NCBI GenBank assembly: GCA_022495005.1
Contig: JAGYXB010000438.1
Location: 434,001-498,000, forward strand
DNA length: 64,000 nt
Reading direction: 5' to 3'
DNA from: Rhyacophila brunnea
Lineage: Eukaryota > Arthropoda > Insecta > Trichoptera > Rhyacophilidae
A program made the translations under genes and the position numbers. The notes beneath the pieces were generated by a model. It was given only the letters and a program-made list of their open reading frames with translations, searched no databases and was not told the origin of the DNA. Positions 1 to 12,600 of the stretch are shown in pieces. How positions within the stretch are numbered: the first letter of the stretch is position 1; each line of letters starts with the position of its first letter.

Positions 1-3000
1 AACACAACATAAAGGTCAGTGATGCGCATGTGATATTTTTGAAAAACATATTTTCCAATTTTTAACCCATGCTGTCACGCTGAGTGACATTTTAGATATT
101 TTCCCTTGACATGCGTTGTTCGTAAACGTGTCCAGTAACTTGTACGTATGCAGTTCGCCGTATCGCACTTCACCGTGAACACCGTGAAATGTTGTACCAG
201 AAATATATGGCCGTATTAAATATACGTTCACCCTCTTTGGGTCGTATAGTACTGACATAAAATTCATGTCTAAATAAAACACGGTTCTTGTAAGTTTACA
301 AACTTTACAGGAAGCCAGCAGCAAACAAATTTTGAAAATAGCCGATATACTGGATGATTTATTAGGTTAGGTTAGGTTTTCATTCTTGAATTCATGAATT
401 TTGCCGAAATCACCTATGAAAATTGAATTAATGTTCATATTGAATCTAATGAAATTGGAAACCATAATATAGTATACGGTCATCTCTTTTCGATAAAAGA
501 GCTCACGGCGAACTGTGCCATGGTGAAATGTTTTACGTACAATTTACATGTAACCGTTCGTAAAATTGTGCTCACCACTGATTATAGCTGGTTATTTGAT
601 TTGGTATTAGTACTTATTAAATTATTAGTAGGTATCACACAAATAATAAATCGTCATTGCGCCTTTAAAACAAGCTACTTATGTGTTTCTTTCAAAATTA
701 TACAGAATTTTAATGGTTGCACAATATAATATGGAAATATTTTTATAAAACAATTACAGAATATATTCTATAATTGCGGTACCAAGAATTAAACGATCAC
801 AATTGACATGTGATTAAAAAATAATTAGGAATCCGTTATGCTTGGAACAGGGTTCAACTAATATGTAACCCCTTTATAAGAAAAGTTATTCACAACATTG
901 GAGATCCCATGGACATAATGTATAAAATGCCATTGTTATTGTCATAGCAACCGTATATAATTTGGATGTTTGAGACCTCATTGACAGAATGTTGAAAACA
1001 GTTATGTAGAATTTATAATGGCATAATTTTATAATTGTTTTAATTTTAATCGCCTAAAACATAATAGCGCCTGTACACGTGCATGGATTTACTGTCGGCA
1101 TTAATGCTTATTTTAAACTATCGTGACAATAACTGTTTACACGTAAAAGTGCTGACTGTCTCTCCAATCTCATTCTTCAAGAATAAGCGAGACGCGATGT
1201 TGTCATTTTATGATACTATTTGACAGGACGTATTGAAAATCGGTTAACCTCAAAGTGAGTAGTTTGTTTTTTTACTGGCAGGCTCGCTATTATTGTTCTA
1301 CTGCGCAGGCGCAGATCTTACTTGCGCGTTAAAATTCAGAAGCTTCCAAACTTGTTTGCTTCATGCACGCAATCTTGCCAACTGTAGGATAATACATGTT
1401 TATCCATACATTTTCTTACTATGAATAGTAAATCCATGCATGTGTATAAGGGGCGTAAAGCCGGTTTTAAAGGTCCAATGACAAAATACGCTTTCATAAA
1501 ATTTATGTTTAAAGGTTGCCAGGATATTTGTAATTTATGTATTGGAATAAAACAATATTGAAATTAACTTGTATGTATACTGGCAGTCAACAGAGTAAGG
1601 TAGATATCGACTTATAAATATTGAAAAATAAATGCACCCACTTTATATAATAATTGGTAGAATTGAATGTTAAGTAAATTGTTAGCCTAAACTTTTAATA
1701 ATATGATATTAACATTGGCACATGATTCCAATACTTTGATATATTTTTTTTAAATATATATAACAGGTAAATATTTACAGAAAGTGTTTTTTTGATTTAC
1801 TAAATTTACCGTTTACTAAAAACCCTGGAAAGATATGTTTTAAATTTCGAAAACCGTTTTCAAAATCGACGATAATGAATCCTCTATAAACATTTTTAAT
1901 TAATTTAGATTGAAATTTAGAAATCTCGAAAGTCTCCGCCTTGTTGATAACTTCATTTTTTTTTTCTCGAACAAATATTCTAATATATGTATATATTTTT
2001 TTTTTGCTTAATAATCTGTTTCTTAATGATTATAAATTTTGATAGTGAATACACCCACATTTTGTAAAGAGTTTTGGTCGACATTTATGTTAAGGTTACA
2101 TTAATGATAATATTTATTTACTTTTACCATATACAGTAAAACTTACATCTAGTACGATACATTTAATGAGGTTCGACTTGGTCACGATTCACTCGCGAAA
2201 GCTGGGTTCGGTAAGTTTTAATTCAAAATTCCCCTTCCTCTCTTTAATGTAAGGTTAACTAAGCTACACCTAGCGTATACTCCCTCCAATCTTTGCATCA
2301 CAGTACATTAATAACATTTAAAGGGTGGGAAGGTGATTCGGTTCAACGGCCAATCATGACAACATTTCAAAATGGAAACATCAAAACGTGTTCGGGATAT
2401 CTTAATCTAATATTATTTAAAAAGCTTAATTTAGCTGAACGTCACCGATAATCGACACACTCGCTAATATATTTTTTTCACCGAGAAGTGGTTAGTTTCG
2501 TTTTTGACAGATTTTTCCGGATAACATAAATAATTATTGTTATGCCCATTTGAATTAAATAACATATTTGAAATTAAAAAACAACCAACTATTTAATTCC
2601 ATACTTCATTTCAACGCATACATATCTTTATTAACAGCTAAGGGTCGTCCAAATGATATTCTAGTTCTATACAGAAACAACTCAAAAAACCTTCTTCTAA
2701 CAATATGTCTAATATGATAATAAATGACAAACACTTTATTATATTTTTATAACAAGACCGGATTCGTCTTTAGGATATTCTTAATTAATTGACAATTGGA
2801 AATAATATGTAAGTATGATAAATAAAAATATGCAATTAAGTACCTAACATAATTAAGTGTTTGTTATTTATAATCTTCTTTGCATTACATACATAGGTAA
2901 TTAATAGTAGTGAAAAAATTTGTACTCATTCTTATAGTCTTTTTTTTAATATAAGGTCGAATAGAGTTTATCAATATTTAATGAAATTTTGCAATTCAAT

Positions 3001-4745
3001 AAGGTATCAACCAAGGCATTCTTACATAGAATTGAATTAATAATTAATCTCGGAAGGGGTTAATCGATTTTATTACACATTCTAGAAATTATTTTACTAT
3101 CAAACTGAATGTCAAAACCTTGTTGTTTTATGTTGTTTCTATATGGAACTAGGGTATCGAATGACATCGCATCCTAAGGGGATAAGGGGAACTGGATTTG
3201 TGACCAAAGGGTTAGGAAAAGAGGACGGGGGGGGGGGGTGTAAAAGAATACCGAAAATCGTGTGACATTTATGGACGACCCCTAATTTGTCGCTAATACT
3301 AATTAATGGCTCTTCTTCAACAGATTCAACGTTTTCTTTGTGGTAATTTACAATGTGTTAATAAAGAAGGTAATTTTTACCACTTGGCCCAAAATTAAAT
3401 TAGACGCAATTGACAAGATTGAAAATGTAAATTGATTGTAAAAATGTAATAAACACAACACATTGAAGCGATCCCATTCAACAGAATCAAATTTCATCGC
3501 TCAAGTGCATCGCAACACGTATTTTATTTAAAAATTGATCAAAATATAATTACCACAAAGTAACATGTAGAAACCCCCGAAGAGTATTTTATTTTATTTA
3601 TTTCGTAATATGTCCATAATCATTATGGAAGTGTGATATTTACTTTACAAATGTAACAGAGCCTTAACATCTTGTATTTTTAATGATTATAATATGTTAC
3701 ACAATTAAATAGTCAATTGTTTACGGAGATAAATTGCAAACTAACGAATAATTTAAATTGAAATTTAACAAAAAAAAATGTTTATTATTAATATTTTATT
3801 AAATTATGTAGAGAAAATTGTTATCAGAATTCTATTGATTAATTGTTACAAACGATATGCAAAATAGTATAACTTTTGAATTGAGCATTTATTGAGATAG
3901 AATTATTGTTTATGTAACGTTTAATAGCATCTGATGAACATGTCAAACTGTTTTATTGACCTTAATAGTATATTAACAGAGGTAGCTCTCGTAAGTTATC
4001 TTTTTATTACAAAAAATGTTACTACGGATTTAGCAAAAATAGTTTACGACTCATTATTTATTCATTAAGAAATTTCATTTGTACTATTGATTTCTGAGAT
4101 TAATCATAATAATATTACATATTTTATCGTATATTTTATGTCATTATGAAATTATCTTTCAGCGCCGTACTTCATTTTACGGTCTTGTCGTATAACGGCG
4201 GAGAGGCGCCCGCTCGACGGACGCGGCCGCAGCTTAACACGTAGTCTTACATCGATAAGAATACATTGGCAGTGATTTTGGGTCGATTTATTATTTTAAA
4301 GATTTGATAACTATCATTTAAGTTGTTATTTATACGAATAAAGAAGAAATTAATTTTTGTTACATCGCGATCTTATTAAAAAGTCCATATTACGTTTACG
4401 TTAACTTTTCCTTTCCTTTATTCGACTGAAATGATATCCCCGGGGTAACACTCCTTTTTTGATATATTATCTGTCCGTTTTTTTTTTTTTAAAGGATATC
4501 ATATTTTCTATTATCAAATCTTACTGCTGCGGACGTGGCGCACTTAACGTCACATCGGCGATTACTCGAAGAGCGATTTTTTTAAATCTCGTCACCGTAA
4601 TCACTCGCGTGACGCGTTGTTCGAGCAGTTCGCGAACGAAAGCGGTCGGGGCAAAATGAAACCGGGCAAAAAAGGGGGTCGGTTAATTGCGCGGCGGGGC
4701 GATCCACGCGCAGGCGGCGATCCACTGGCGCTAAGCGAGCTGCAG
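1..4745. other. 3' flank of br finger exon D; AT-rich, no gene seen
   Basis: This holds the 3' UTR of exon D (lower coordinates from 4745) and DNA beyond it. A minus-strand AATAAA lies at 4287-4292, about 450 nt after the stop, and is one possible poly(A) signal among many AT-rich matches. A GC-rich patch at 4190-4240 lies just beyond it. Apart from the dispersed repeat at 140-542 I see no coding or RNA gene. Confidence 0.6.
140..542. repeat. Dispersed repeat with TTGTACGTA ends, copy A
   Basis: Begins TTGTACGTATGCAG and ends TTTTACGTACAA, a short terminal inverted repeat, and is the reverse complement of the copy at 62798-63168. Both hold related open frames containing FYLDMNFMSVLYDPKR. Both also contain the paired phrases 'cagttcgccgt' and 'caccgtg' near each end. 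No clear target duplication. It is probably a non-autonomous DNA element; superfamily not assignable by eye. Confidence 0.6.
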
Positions 4746-5098
4746 TCATTGGACGCCGGCGCCGGGCGGGTGAGGCGAGGAGGGGTCGCCGGCCGCCAGG
4801 TCGAACAGATGGTGCGGCGGCGGCGCGAGGGCACTCTGCAGGGCGGACGTCTTGAGCAGACGCTTGAGCATGCCGCTGGAGCCGCGGTGCTGCAGGCTCT
4901 TGTGCGTGGTGAGCGAGTTCTTGGTGCGGTAGCGGCGGTGGCAGAACTCGCACACGTACAGCGTGTCCGACTGCTCGTGCTTGTCCTGGAAGTGACGCTT
5001 CAGGGAGTAGTAGCAGGAGAAGGTGCGCCGGCAGTACGGGCACTCCTGCGGCTCGTTTATGCCCCCGGAAGTGGGCGGCGGCATGCGCAGACCCCCAC
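4746..5098 (-). CDS. br: br alternative zinc-finger exon D (ECPYCRRTFSCYYSLKRH type)
   Basis: Most distal finger exon, 117 residues plus stop at 4746-4748. Acceptor tggatttgcag|GTGGGG, phase 1, opens GGGLRMPPPTSGGINEPQ. Finger 1 is CPYCRRTFSCYYSLKRHFQDKH and finger 2 CEFCHRRYRTKNSLTTHKSLQH, followed by the class-specific RGSSGMLKRLLKTSALQ. The tail then becomes Ala/Pro/Gly-rich (APPPHHLFDLAAGDPSSPHPPGAG). The conserved SSGMLKRLLK extension identifies the class I know as Z3 (tentative numbering). The exon is very GC-rich, which creates long open frames on the opposite strand; those are shadows. Confidence 0.94.
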
Positions 5099-5665
5099 CT
5101 GCAAATCCACCGCGCCCCGGACGCCCACATTAGTTTCAATACCACTCAGTTAATCCTCATTAGAGCGCTTTAAAGGACAATGGAAAATAAAAATCTACAG
5201 GGTTTCACGGTCTTTGCATCGTGTCATTATCGGTTGAATAGCAGGTCGCGACAACATTTTAAACATTCAGGAATCCCTTTAGTAATCCAACTTTTTTGGC
5301 AGTTCACGTAGGTACAAATAATCGATGCAACCTCAACTTAATCTGAATGCATAAATTTGATTACATTGATCATTTTTTACTACATTATAATCGTTCAAAG
5401 CGTTGATTTAGTATAATTATAGGATTGGCTTTGAGCTAAGTTTGCATAGATTTAATACATACATAGTTTTTGACGTTCCATAAAGCAATCGGGGCTGTTC
5501 TTTACTTGGCCTATGGTATTAGGCGGTACGTAGCCAATGAAGTATCAGCCCATTGGTTTGGAGCGGTTTGCAACAGATGAGGCTTTACATCACTAGAGTG
5601 CAGGGAAGTCAAAATTTAATGAACGTTTTATGCACTGCAGTGAAATTTTTTTTAACCTCCTTAGT

Positions 5666-5854
5666 TAAGCCTCAATTACTTTAAACTTCTTTACAAGCTG
5701 TTTGTTGGCGAATTTATAATATGCCTGTAAAGTCGCCCAGTGTAATCATCGAACATGTTAGCTTGTTGGATGATTACACTGGGCGACTTTACAGGCATAT
5801 TATAAATTCGCCAACACACAGCTCGTAAAGAAGCTCAATGTAATTGAGGCTTTA
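5666..5854. repeat. Long foldback (hairpin) element
   Basis: Two arms surround an 18-nt loop (5751-5768). The inner 47 nt (5704-5750 against 5769-5815) are a perfect inverted repeat including GTAAAGTCGCCCAGTGTAAT. Outward from there the arms stay clearly related, with mismatches, to about 5666 and 5854 (GCCTCAATTAC / GTAATTGAGGC). The transcript would fold into a stem of roughly 85 bp. No target duplication identified. A foldback MITE or a small-RNA-generating hairpin both fit. Confidence 0.85.
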
Positions 5855-6353
5855 GAAAGGTTTTTATTTCTCTTGTACAAAAAAGATGTTATAGCCGTTG
5901 TCATGTATTTGACCAATGAAAATGGTGGAAATATTAGCTTAAATCTTGATTAGTTTACAGACAACTACTCTCTGTACATCAATACATTAATTAGTAACAT
6001 GTATTTTATAAATGTTAAGTAAATTTATAAGTTGCACTTACATCGATTATACTTGAAATATTTAATTTTGGTTTTACCTTTTCATTGCCAGGTGTTAACT
6101 TTAGATAAAAAAAATTATGTAGGGGAGTAATGTAGAACATTTTTGTGTCAAAAATGTAAATTATGACGTTGTCGCAGCCTGTTATTCAATAAATTGTTGA
6201 TTTTTTATTATGAATGAAGTTCTGTCCCGGACTCGTTTAAAGATGAAATGGATCGGGGCGGAGGACTTTCCGGTGAGCTATCATTTTCTGAAAATGCTAA
6301 AGAACGTCGATTAATATTTCAAAATCGTCTCGGTTTTCAATATACTCGGACGC

Positions 6354-6421
6354 ATTGAAAATTTAAACGCAGCGATGACGCGGGGTCCGTTTTGTGGACG
6401 GACGCGGTTTTAAATTTTCAA
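6354..6421. repeat. Short imperfect inverted repeat
   Basis: TTGAAAATTTAAACGC at the left faces GCGGTTTTAAATTTTCAA at the right, with a GC-rich centre that itself pairs (TCCGTTTTGTGGACGGA). It could be a small foldback remnant; no flanking duplication seen. Confidence 0.45.
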
Positions 6422-7213
6422 ATAATATGTCTGCGATATCCGAGCAACGGTGGTGTCAATTATTAAGCTTAGTCAATTATTGGTATACCAGAGATGACAT
6501 TTAACAATAACTAGACATTAAGCCGATATGATAAAAATAATGTCATTGTAAACTACACAACCAGCACTTTCACGAAAAGGGAACGACAGTGACATGTTTA
6601 CAAAATGAAAGAAGCATGCGGCAAGCAACATTCAACAGTAATCTCGTTTGGAAGGGACACAGGATGGAGAAGCACATCGAAAATAATGAAACCTATGTGT
6701 CAAAAATAAACGGTTCACTTCAAAGATACAATATATTCGTAATAAATAATAAAATAAATAAAAAAAAGTCGCTTCGGAAGTGCGCCTAAATGATAATAAT
6801 CAATAATCAAAATAAAAATTGTCATAAAATAAACATCTGTAAAGCGATGGCAAATAAAGTGTGGGTAAATAAAAAAAGTAAAACGGTAGAGAATGGACAG
6901 TCCTGAGTGTTCGAAATGCTCAAAAGAATGATGTCAAAGGTTCATTTTTCATAATAATAATATTTCCCTGAATAGTTGATGAAATACATCGTAATACCGG
7001 TTGGACAGCGCTCCTGGTACCTTCGAGAGAGCCGATTACGACTTTTGGTATCCGAGAGCTGGAACTTTTTATCTCTAATTGGTGGAAAAAAGCTCTAAAA
7101 AAACGTGTCTAACCTTCAGTGCTGCGTTAATTGGCTGCGGATAGGTGGCGTTACGGAACCGGCGTTTCCTTTTTTGCCGCACCGATAACGCAGATGTCCG
7201 TCCGAGGTGATCA

Positions 7214-7425
7214 CTAAAAAAACTTGATGTCCAGCTCCCCCGGTCTGGACTTGTGGTACGTATAGATGTGCGTCATTAAGGAATTGCGCGAGCAGTAGAC
7301 CCTCTCGCAGATGGCGCACCTATACTCCTCCTGGCGCTCGGCGTGCTTGTCCGCTATGTGCCGCTTCAGGGAAGCCTTCGAGCACAGCACTTTACCGCAC
7401 AGCTGGCACGAAAACAATTTCTTGC
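7214..7425 (-). CDS. br: br alternative zinc-finger exon C (SCQLCGKVLCSKASLKRH type)
   Basis: Shortest finger exon, 70 residues. Acceptor ttgtctgcttgcag|GCAAGA, phase 1, first codon Gly. It encodes GKKLFSCQLCGKVLCSKASL, finger 1 ending H-x4-H (HIADKH), then CAICERVYCSRNSLMTHIYTYH as finger 2, and finishes KSRPGELDIKFF with stop at 7214-7216. There is almost no tail, as is usual for this isoform class. It sits about 10 kb downstream of exon B. I tentatively connect it to the Z4 class; the class number needs an alignment. Placement and reading frame are secure. Confidence 0.93.
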
Positions 7426-7689
7426 CTGCAAGCAGACAACGGAAAATACCCCAACAATGCCCCGACGTCACACACAATCTTAACTCATAACTCGCCTTCG
7501 CTAATTCACACCAAATCAATCTTCAAATTTAATACTAAATATCTCTCACAACATTATTTTCTTTTTTCAACGTGTCCGCTCCTGCACGGAGCAAAGAAAC
7601 CATCACAATCTGAAGGTATCTCAGTGGAACTTTAAACGATTGATTCGACTTCTATTCAGGAAGTGTGACATTGGAGGGAGAGGGACAAA

Positions 7690-7800
7690 ATACGAAACAC
7701 TCATTTCTCGGATCCATCGCATATGTGTCAGCATATGAAATTGTCGACCCGTCCGGGATTCGAACCCGGGACCTCGTCAAACAATTTAACTGTTTTCACC
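7690..7800 (-). repeat. tRNA-derived SINE-like piece
   Basis: On the minus strand CCGGGTTCGAATCCCGG is a perfect T-arm stem-loop containing the Pol III box B (GGTTCGAATCC). No matching acceptor stem or D-arm lies upstream, so it is not a functional tRNA. The downstream segment (GACAATTTCATATG) has a counterpart at 12470-12600. Probably the head of a tRNA-derived SINE. Confidence 0.5.
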
Positions 7801-10800
7801 CAGAGAGGTCATCATTTATATTATAACTGTGACATTACAGGTTATTTTACCTATTAAAGTCATCATAGAGCCCTGAATAATTAATCTATTTACGAAGCAA
7901 CCTTTACAGATCTCGCTACGAAAATATATCGAAATAATGACGCAGAAGTGAATATGTCGTAAACTTTTGCTAAATTATATTTCACAAAATCTGTAAAAGT
8001 GTCTTCGAAATCAAACTTATTAAACTTTCGGCACCTTTATCTGTTTATATTTGAAATTTGGTGAATATAATATTATAATAATGTAATTTTAAATTTATTA
8101 TAACTAAATATTTTATTTTAGAGTCACCAATATATATCTGCATCAGTAAAGTCCTATATAATATTTATGTACAAATAGTTGGCAAGATTCAATGAATAAT
8201 TTTGTTAAAAAATCTAGATAAGTTATGAAAGGTAATTAAAAAGATGTGGGTATATAAGAATATATAATTGTATGGGTATGATGAAAAGACCATTTCATTC
8301 TCGTCGGCTTGCACGTGTGTGTGTTCAAAATTCTACAATGATGATTGTGGAAAAGCGGCGAACATGACTAATATTAAAGGAAAATGAAGTGGCATTATGA
8401 AAGCGATGATAGAATTGATCCATAATGCGGTAGAGCACCATGTAAACTAATTTACACCCAGGACTAATAAATAATTTTACAAATAACATAACAGAACGGC
8501 TCTCGCCGGTAACTGAAATCGATGCTGTTCAAAATATCAAAACGGATGAACAAACGTATAAACGGATGAATAAATAAAACAATGGTTCTTTTAAAAAAAA
8601 AGAAAATTTCTATGTTTATATGTAATAATAAAAAAAAATTATCATAAAAAAATGCAAATAATTATTACACGAGATGTAAAAAATAACATTTAGTCATAAA
8701 ACATAGATGAAATAAAATATATAACAGGGCTGGATTCTATTTACTACTTATGATTGAACATTAGACAATAATTCATGCATTTTTATAAAAAAAAAATAAT
8801 AATTGTTTAATCAACTAAAATATCGATACATGATTTAAATTAATGACACACATTAAATGAACAACGACTGCATGCCTTCTATGCTATGGATAATATTGAC
8901 TCTCTAATAAAAGATTGACCCAGAATTATTATCTTTACTACATTTTCAATAATAATAAAATTTGTAGTTTTTATTATTTATAAAAAATGTGTACATAATG
9001 AATGTATTAAATTTAATATATTATTATAGTATTATAAATCAAATAAAATTTTAATATGTGTACTTTGTGTAAAAATTAACCAAAATAAATTATATTTTAC
9101 TCAAATAATTCTGTATATAAGTGCTTACACCAAAAATTATAACTGTTTTTAAATATTTATATTAAAACATTCTTATGTATTCACCTATTAGGTATATAAT
9201 TGACACTTGAAATAAATAGTTCAATAGGGAAATAAAATTAAAAAAACTGGATTTGTAAAGAAAATATGTTTAAGTTTTTTCCATAAATTTCCGTATAGAA
9301 TTGAATTGATGATTAATTCCAGATATTTGATTTTTTGAAATATTTAAAGATAATTTAACTTGTTTTTGTTATGTATTGAAAAGAACTTTCTACATCGAAT
9401 GGCATCATTGACTCAAAACCTTGAAACTTTTAGTTGTTTCCATATATAACTAGAATATAATATAATGTGAAAATAATATAATATATGTATATATTGGAAA
9501 GTATTCTTTATTTTTAATGAAAAAAAAAAGCATTTTATTAATCCATAGGTGATATAATGTTTTCCGCAATAATGAGGCAACTAACAAAACGTTTAAAAAG
9601 TCAAGTTTTCAAAATTTATTGACACCAATTATAAATATATTAATCTGTTGAAATTAATTTCAATTATTTACTTACCGTTTCCGCTCAGAATTGAAATAAT
9701 CCACGGCATTAAAATATTAATGCTTTAAGTGTCAATTAGTGGGACCCCCCGTCTTGTCACTTGGCACATTATTGCAGGGTTCATCATCTATGCATTATCA
9801 ATAAAAGCGTTACTTAGACCGTGTCAACATAGATTGTCTGTAGATGTAAAATTTGGTACTTCGTGTTAAAAATAAAAATGTCTATAGGTAAATATAGGTC
9901 GGCTAAAAATCTGTAAACTCTCAAAAAATATAATATATTATTTATTAACAATAACAATCATTTTGATACTTTAATTTCCTTTATTGATGTTCTTTTATAA
10001 TCATTGTTTTTTTCCATCGTTTTTCATAATAATCAATATAATAATTATAATTTGTCCTTTATTATATAATAGCAAATGTTTTTGATTACCTACCTAAAGA
10101 AACATTCAGTTTCCTATATAAATTACACTATATCAGTCCATTAAATGTTTAAGTCGTAAAAAAAAACATAATAATTTTGAATAAAGTATTAGTTTACTAC
10201 GCAATATGTATTGTATACATATTTTCTAATGCCAAAATAAAGTAAATTTGTGACAGTCAGTAATCATTTACGTTATAGAGATTTTTTTTTATCAATAAAA
10301 ACTAGATCTATCACCTAAATTTTTTTTAAACAATTTTTAAATACATTATTTTTCATGAAATGGGTTGCAATAATTTTGAAAAAACGTTTGTTATATTTTG
10401 AATATTGTAAAAAATTAATTTTGAAATAAACAAAGAAGAATGTAGTGAGATAGAATAATATAAACATTTTTTTGTCTTGATTATGTGTAGTCGATTTGAA
10501 ATTATTGGTTATGCAATGTTGCAAGTATGTATATTATAAAGATAAAATGACAATTATTTAGAAAATTACACGAGACAAAACATAAAATATTATAATATAT
10601 ATTATATAACCTGTGAATACATTATTAGGTATATTATATCAATAAAATTAAAGCCAATATTTACTGCGTTTAAAAATGAAAAATCTTCACAAAATTAAAT
10701 CGGGATGAAAGACCAAAAAAGAAAGTGCATTCTGTGGAAAATTAAAAAGATTTTATAAAATTAATAATTATACATAGGTACATGCTTTACAGTGTTGCTG

Positions 10801-12469
10801 TCATATGAATTAGAAATAAAGAAGATATTAATTGGTTTATGAATTAATTGTTAAAATGGAGTTGAAAGTAACTCGATTGATATTTAGGTCAATGCTTTTA
10901 TGTATCAATATGTCATTGTAGAAAACAATACATAACGAGATGATTACTTCGCTAATTGAATTACATGAATTATTTATTTACTTCTTATTTACTAAAATAT
11001 ATTAATATTTAGAAAAATAAATATTATTTTACATTGATGTTACAAAAGTTGAGTTGACATTTATTTCAAAAGAGACTTTTTACACACGCATGGATTTATT
11101 GTCATCAATATGTAATATACATTTAACTTTCGTGGCAATAAAAATTAGAAGACTTCTTACGTCGTCGTAAACGTTAAAATACTGTCACATTAATATGTGT
11201 TTTTTTGTCATGATAATAAATCTACGCATGTGTAAATGTCGTATTTAAATAAGTTTAATTAAATTTATTTTACCCACTTGCTTGAGTGTGATTTGAAATA
11301 ATCTTTGTAAACAAGTAAAGCGACACGATGTCCAGAAAAAGATAATATATTATTTTAATATAAAAATCTCAATTATAATCTAATTATTTCATAAGTAAAT
11401 AATTTATTAATATTTTTTTTTATATTAGGTACACGAAATAAAGAAGGAATTTAAGTTGTCAAGAATAAATAAAATAAATTATACGGTCAAAAGAAGTAAT
11501 CTTTGTCAATAAAAATAATATTAATACAATAACGAGAGACAAAGAACAAGGATAAAAATCAAAGAATGATAAAATATATTAGGTATTTTTAAACAATTTT
11601 ATAAAAATTTCATTAAAAAAGATAAAAAAAACAGGTCACAGAAACAGTCTTAAGGAGTATTCAATCAATAAAATTGTTTAAAGAATAGGGATATTAAAAA
11701 AAAAGATTATCTATAATTACTAACCCATTACCATCAAATTAAAACGTAAAATGTCCTTAACAACAAATCTTAATAAATTGTAATCATATATAATATATTT
11801 TTAACAAATGATGTACTTATAGCTAAGTAATAATAATAATAATAATTAAGCATTCCTTTAACCAACGTGATCGAGTGACACGCACACAGTAACGTTCAAG
11901 AATGATGGAACTAAAGTTTTAACGTGTTACAACAGTTGTAACAAAAATTGAAGAGTATTTAGAAGATTCCGAATTCAAATTACCACAGTATTTGATTCGG
12001 TATATGGGTAATAGTTTTTTATTATCAACTGGCAGTTGAGTAACTGGCCATAGAACTTTGATATAGATTTGGTGAATAAATTTGAAATGTATTACAGTTA
12101 AAGTAAGGGTCATCAGACAAAGAATCATGCACACTCTAGTCCTAGTGCATGCCAACCCAGGTTACGGTTGCTATTGGAACATCTCCTTGCACAACTTTGA
12201 AGGGCGCCCCACTTTTCTAACGTTGAACAAGTAAGAGAGAGCAAGTTTGCAAATCATGACAAAAATTCTCTACTTTTGAATGTATTAAAACATGTTAAGA
12301 ACTTGTAAAGTCGGCTCATATCATCTCAGAAACCTGGATATTAGATAAATTTAATATCCATATTCGATCTTAATCAGAGCATATAGGTCTATACAGAGCG
12401 GAGGTCATATTGACTGATTTTTTTGGGTGGTTGTTAGCTATTCTGCCAACCGATTGGATCTTTGCACTG

Positions 12470-12600
12470 GATCAAATAGAAATTGAAAACCGATATGAAA
12501 TATTTTGTTATTATACAGGCTTCGAACCTACAACCGTGGGTTTAGTCAGAAACAGTTACTTCTCCATTGTGGGGTAATCATTTAGACATTCGAGTCCTCA
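12470..12600 (-). repeat. tRNA-like SINE-like piece, degraded
   Basis: The minus strand reads TGTAGGTTCGAAGCCTG (box B-like) after GAGAAGTAACTGTTTCTG, followed by AAATATTTCATAT. The arrangement resembles the piece at 7690-7800. Too degraded for a tRNA call. Confidence 0.35.

Larger units (their letters stand above)
5099..7213. other. br intron between finger exons C and D
   Basis: In transcripts that use exon D this is intronic; for isoform C its upper part is 3' UTR. It contains the long perfect-arm foldback at 5666-5854 and a small inverted repeat at 6354-6421. Nothing else recognisable. Confidence 0.7.

Noticed and set aside
362..377. TTAGGTTAGGTTAGG, the arthropod telomere repeat
   Set aside because: Only three units, and it occurs (degraded) in the other copy of the same dispersed repeat near 62950, so it is part of that element, not a telomere trace.
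4617..5153. Long plus-strand open frame opposite br finger exon D (and similar ones at 17365-17727, 20031-20282, 27836-28175)
   Set aside because: They mirror GC-rich zinc-finger or linker exons on the minus strand, have no family resemblance and end with the exons.
11919..12155. 78-codon minus-strand open frame
   Set aside because: No domain or compositional signal, no splice link to br; a chance frame in AT-rich DNA.
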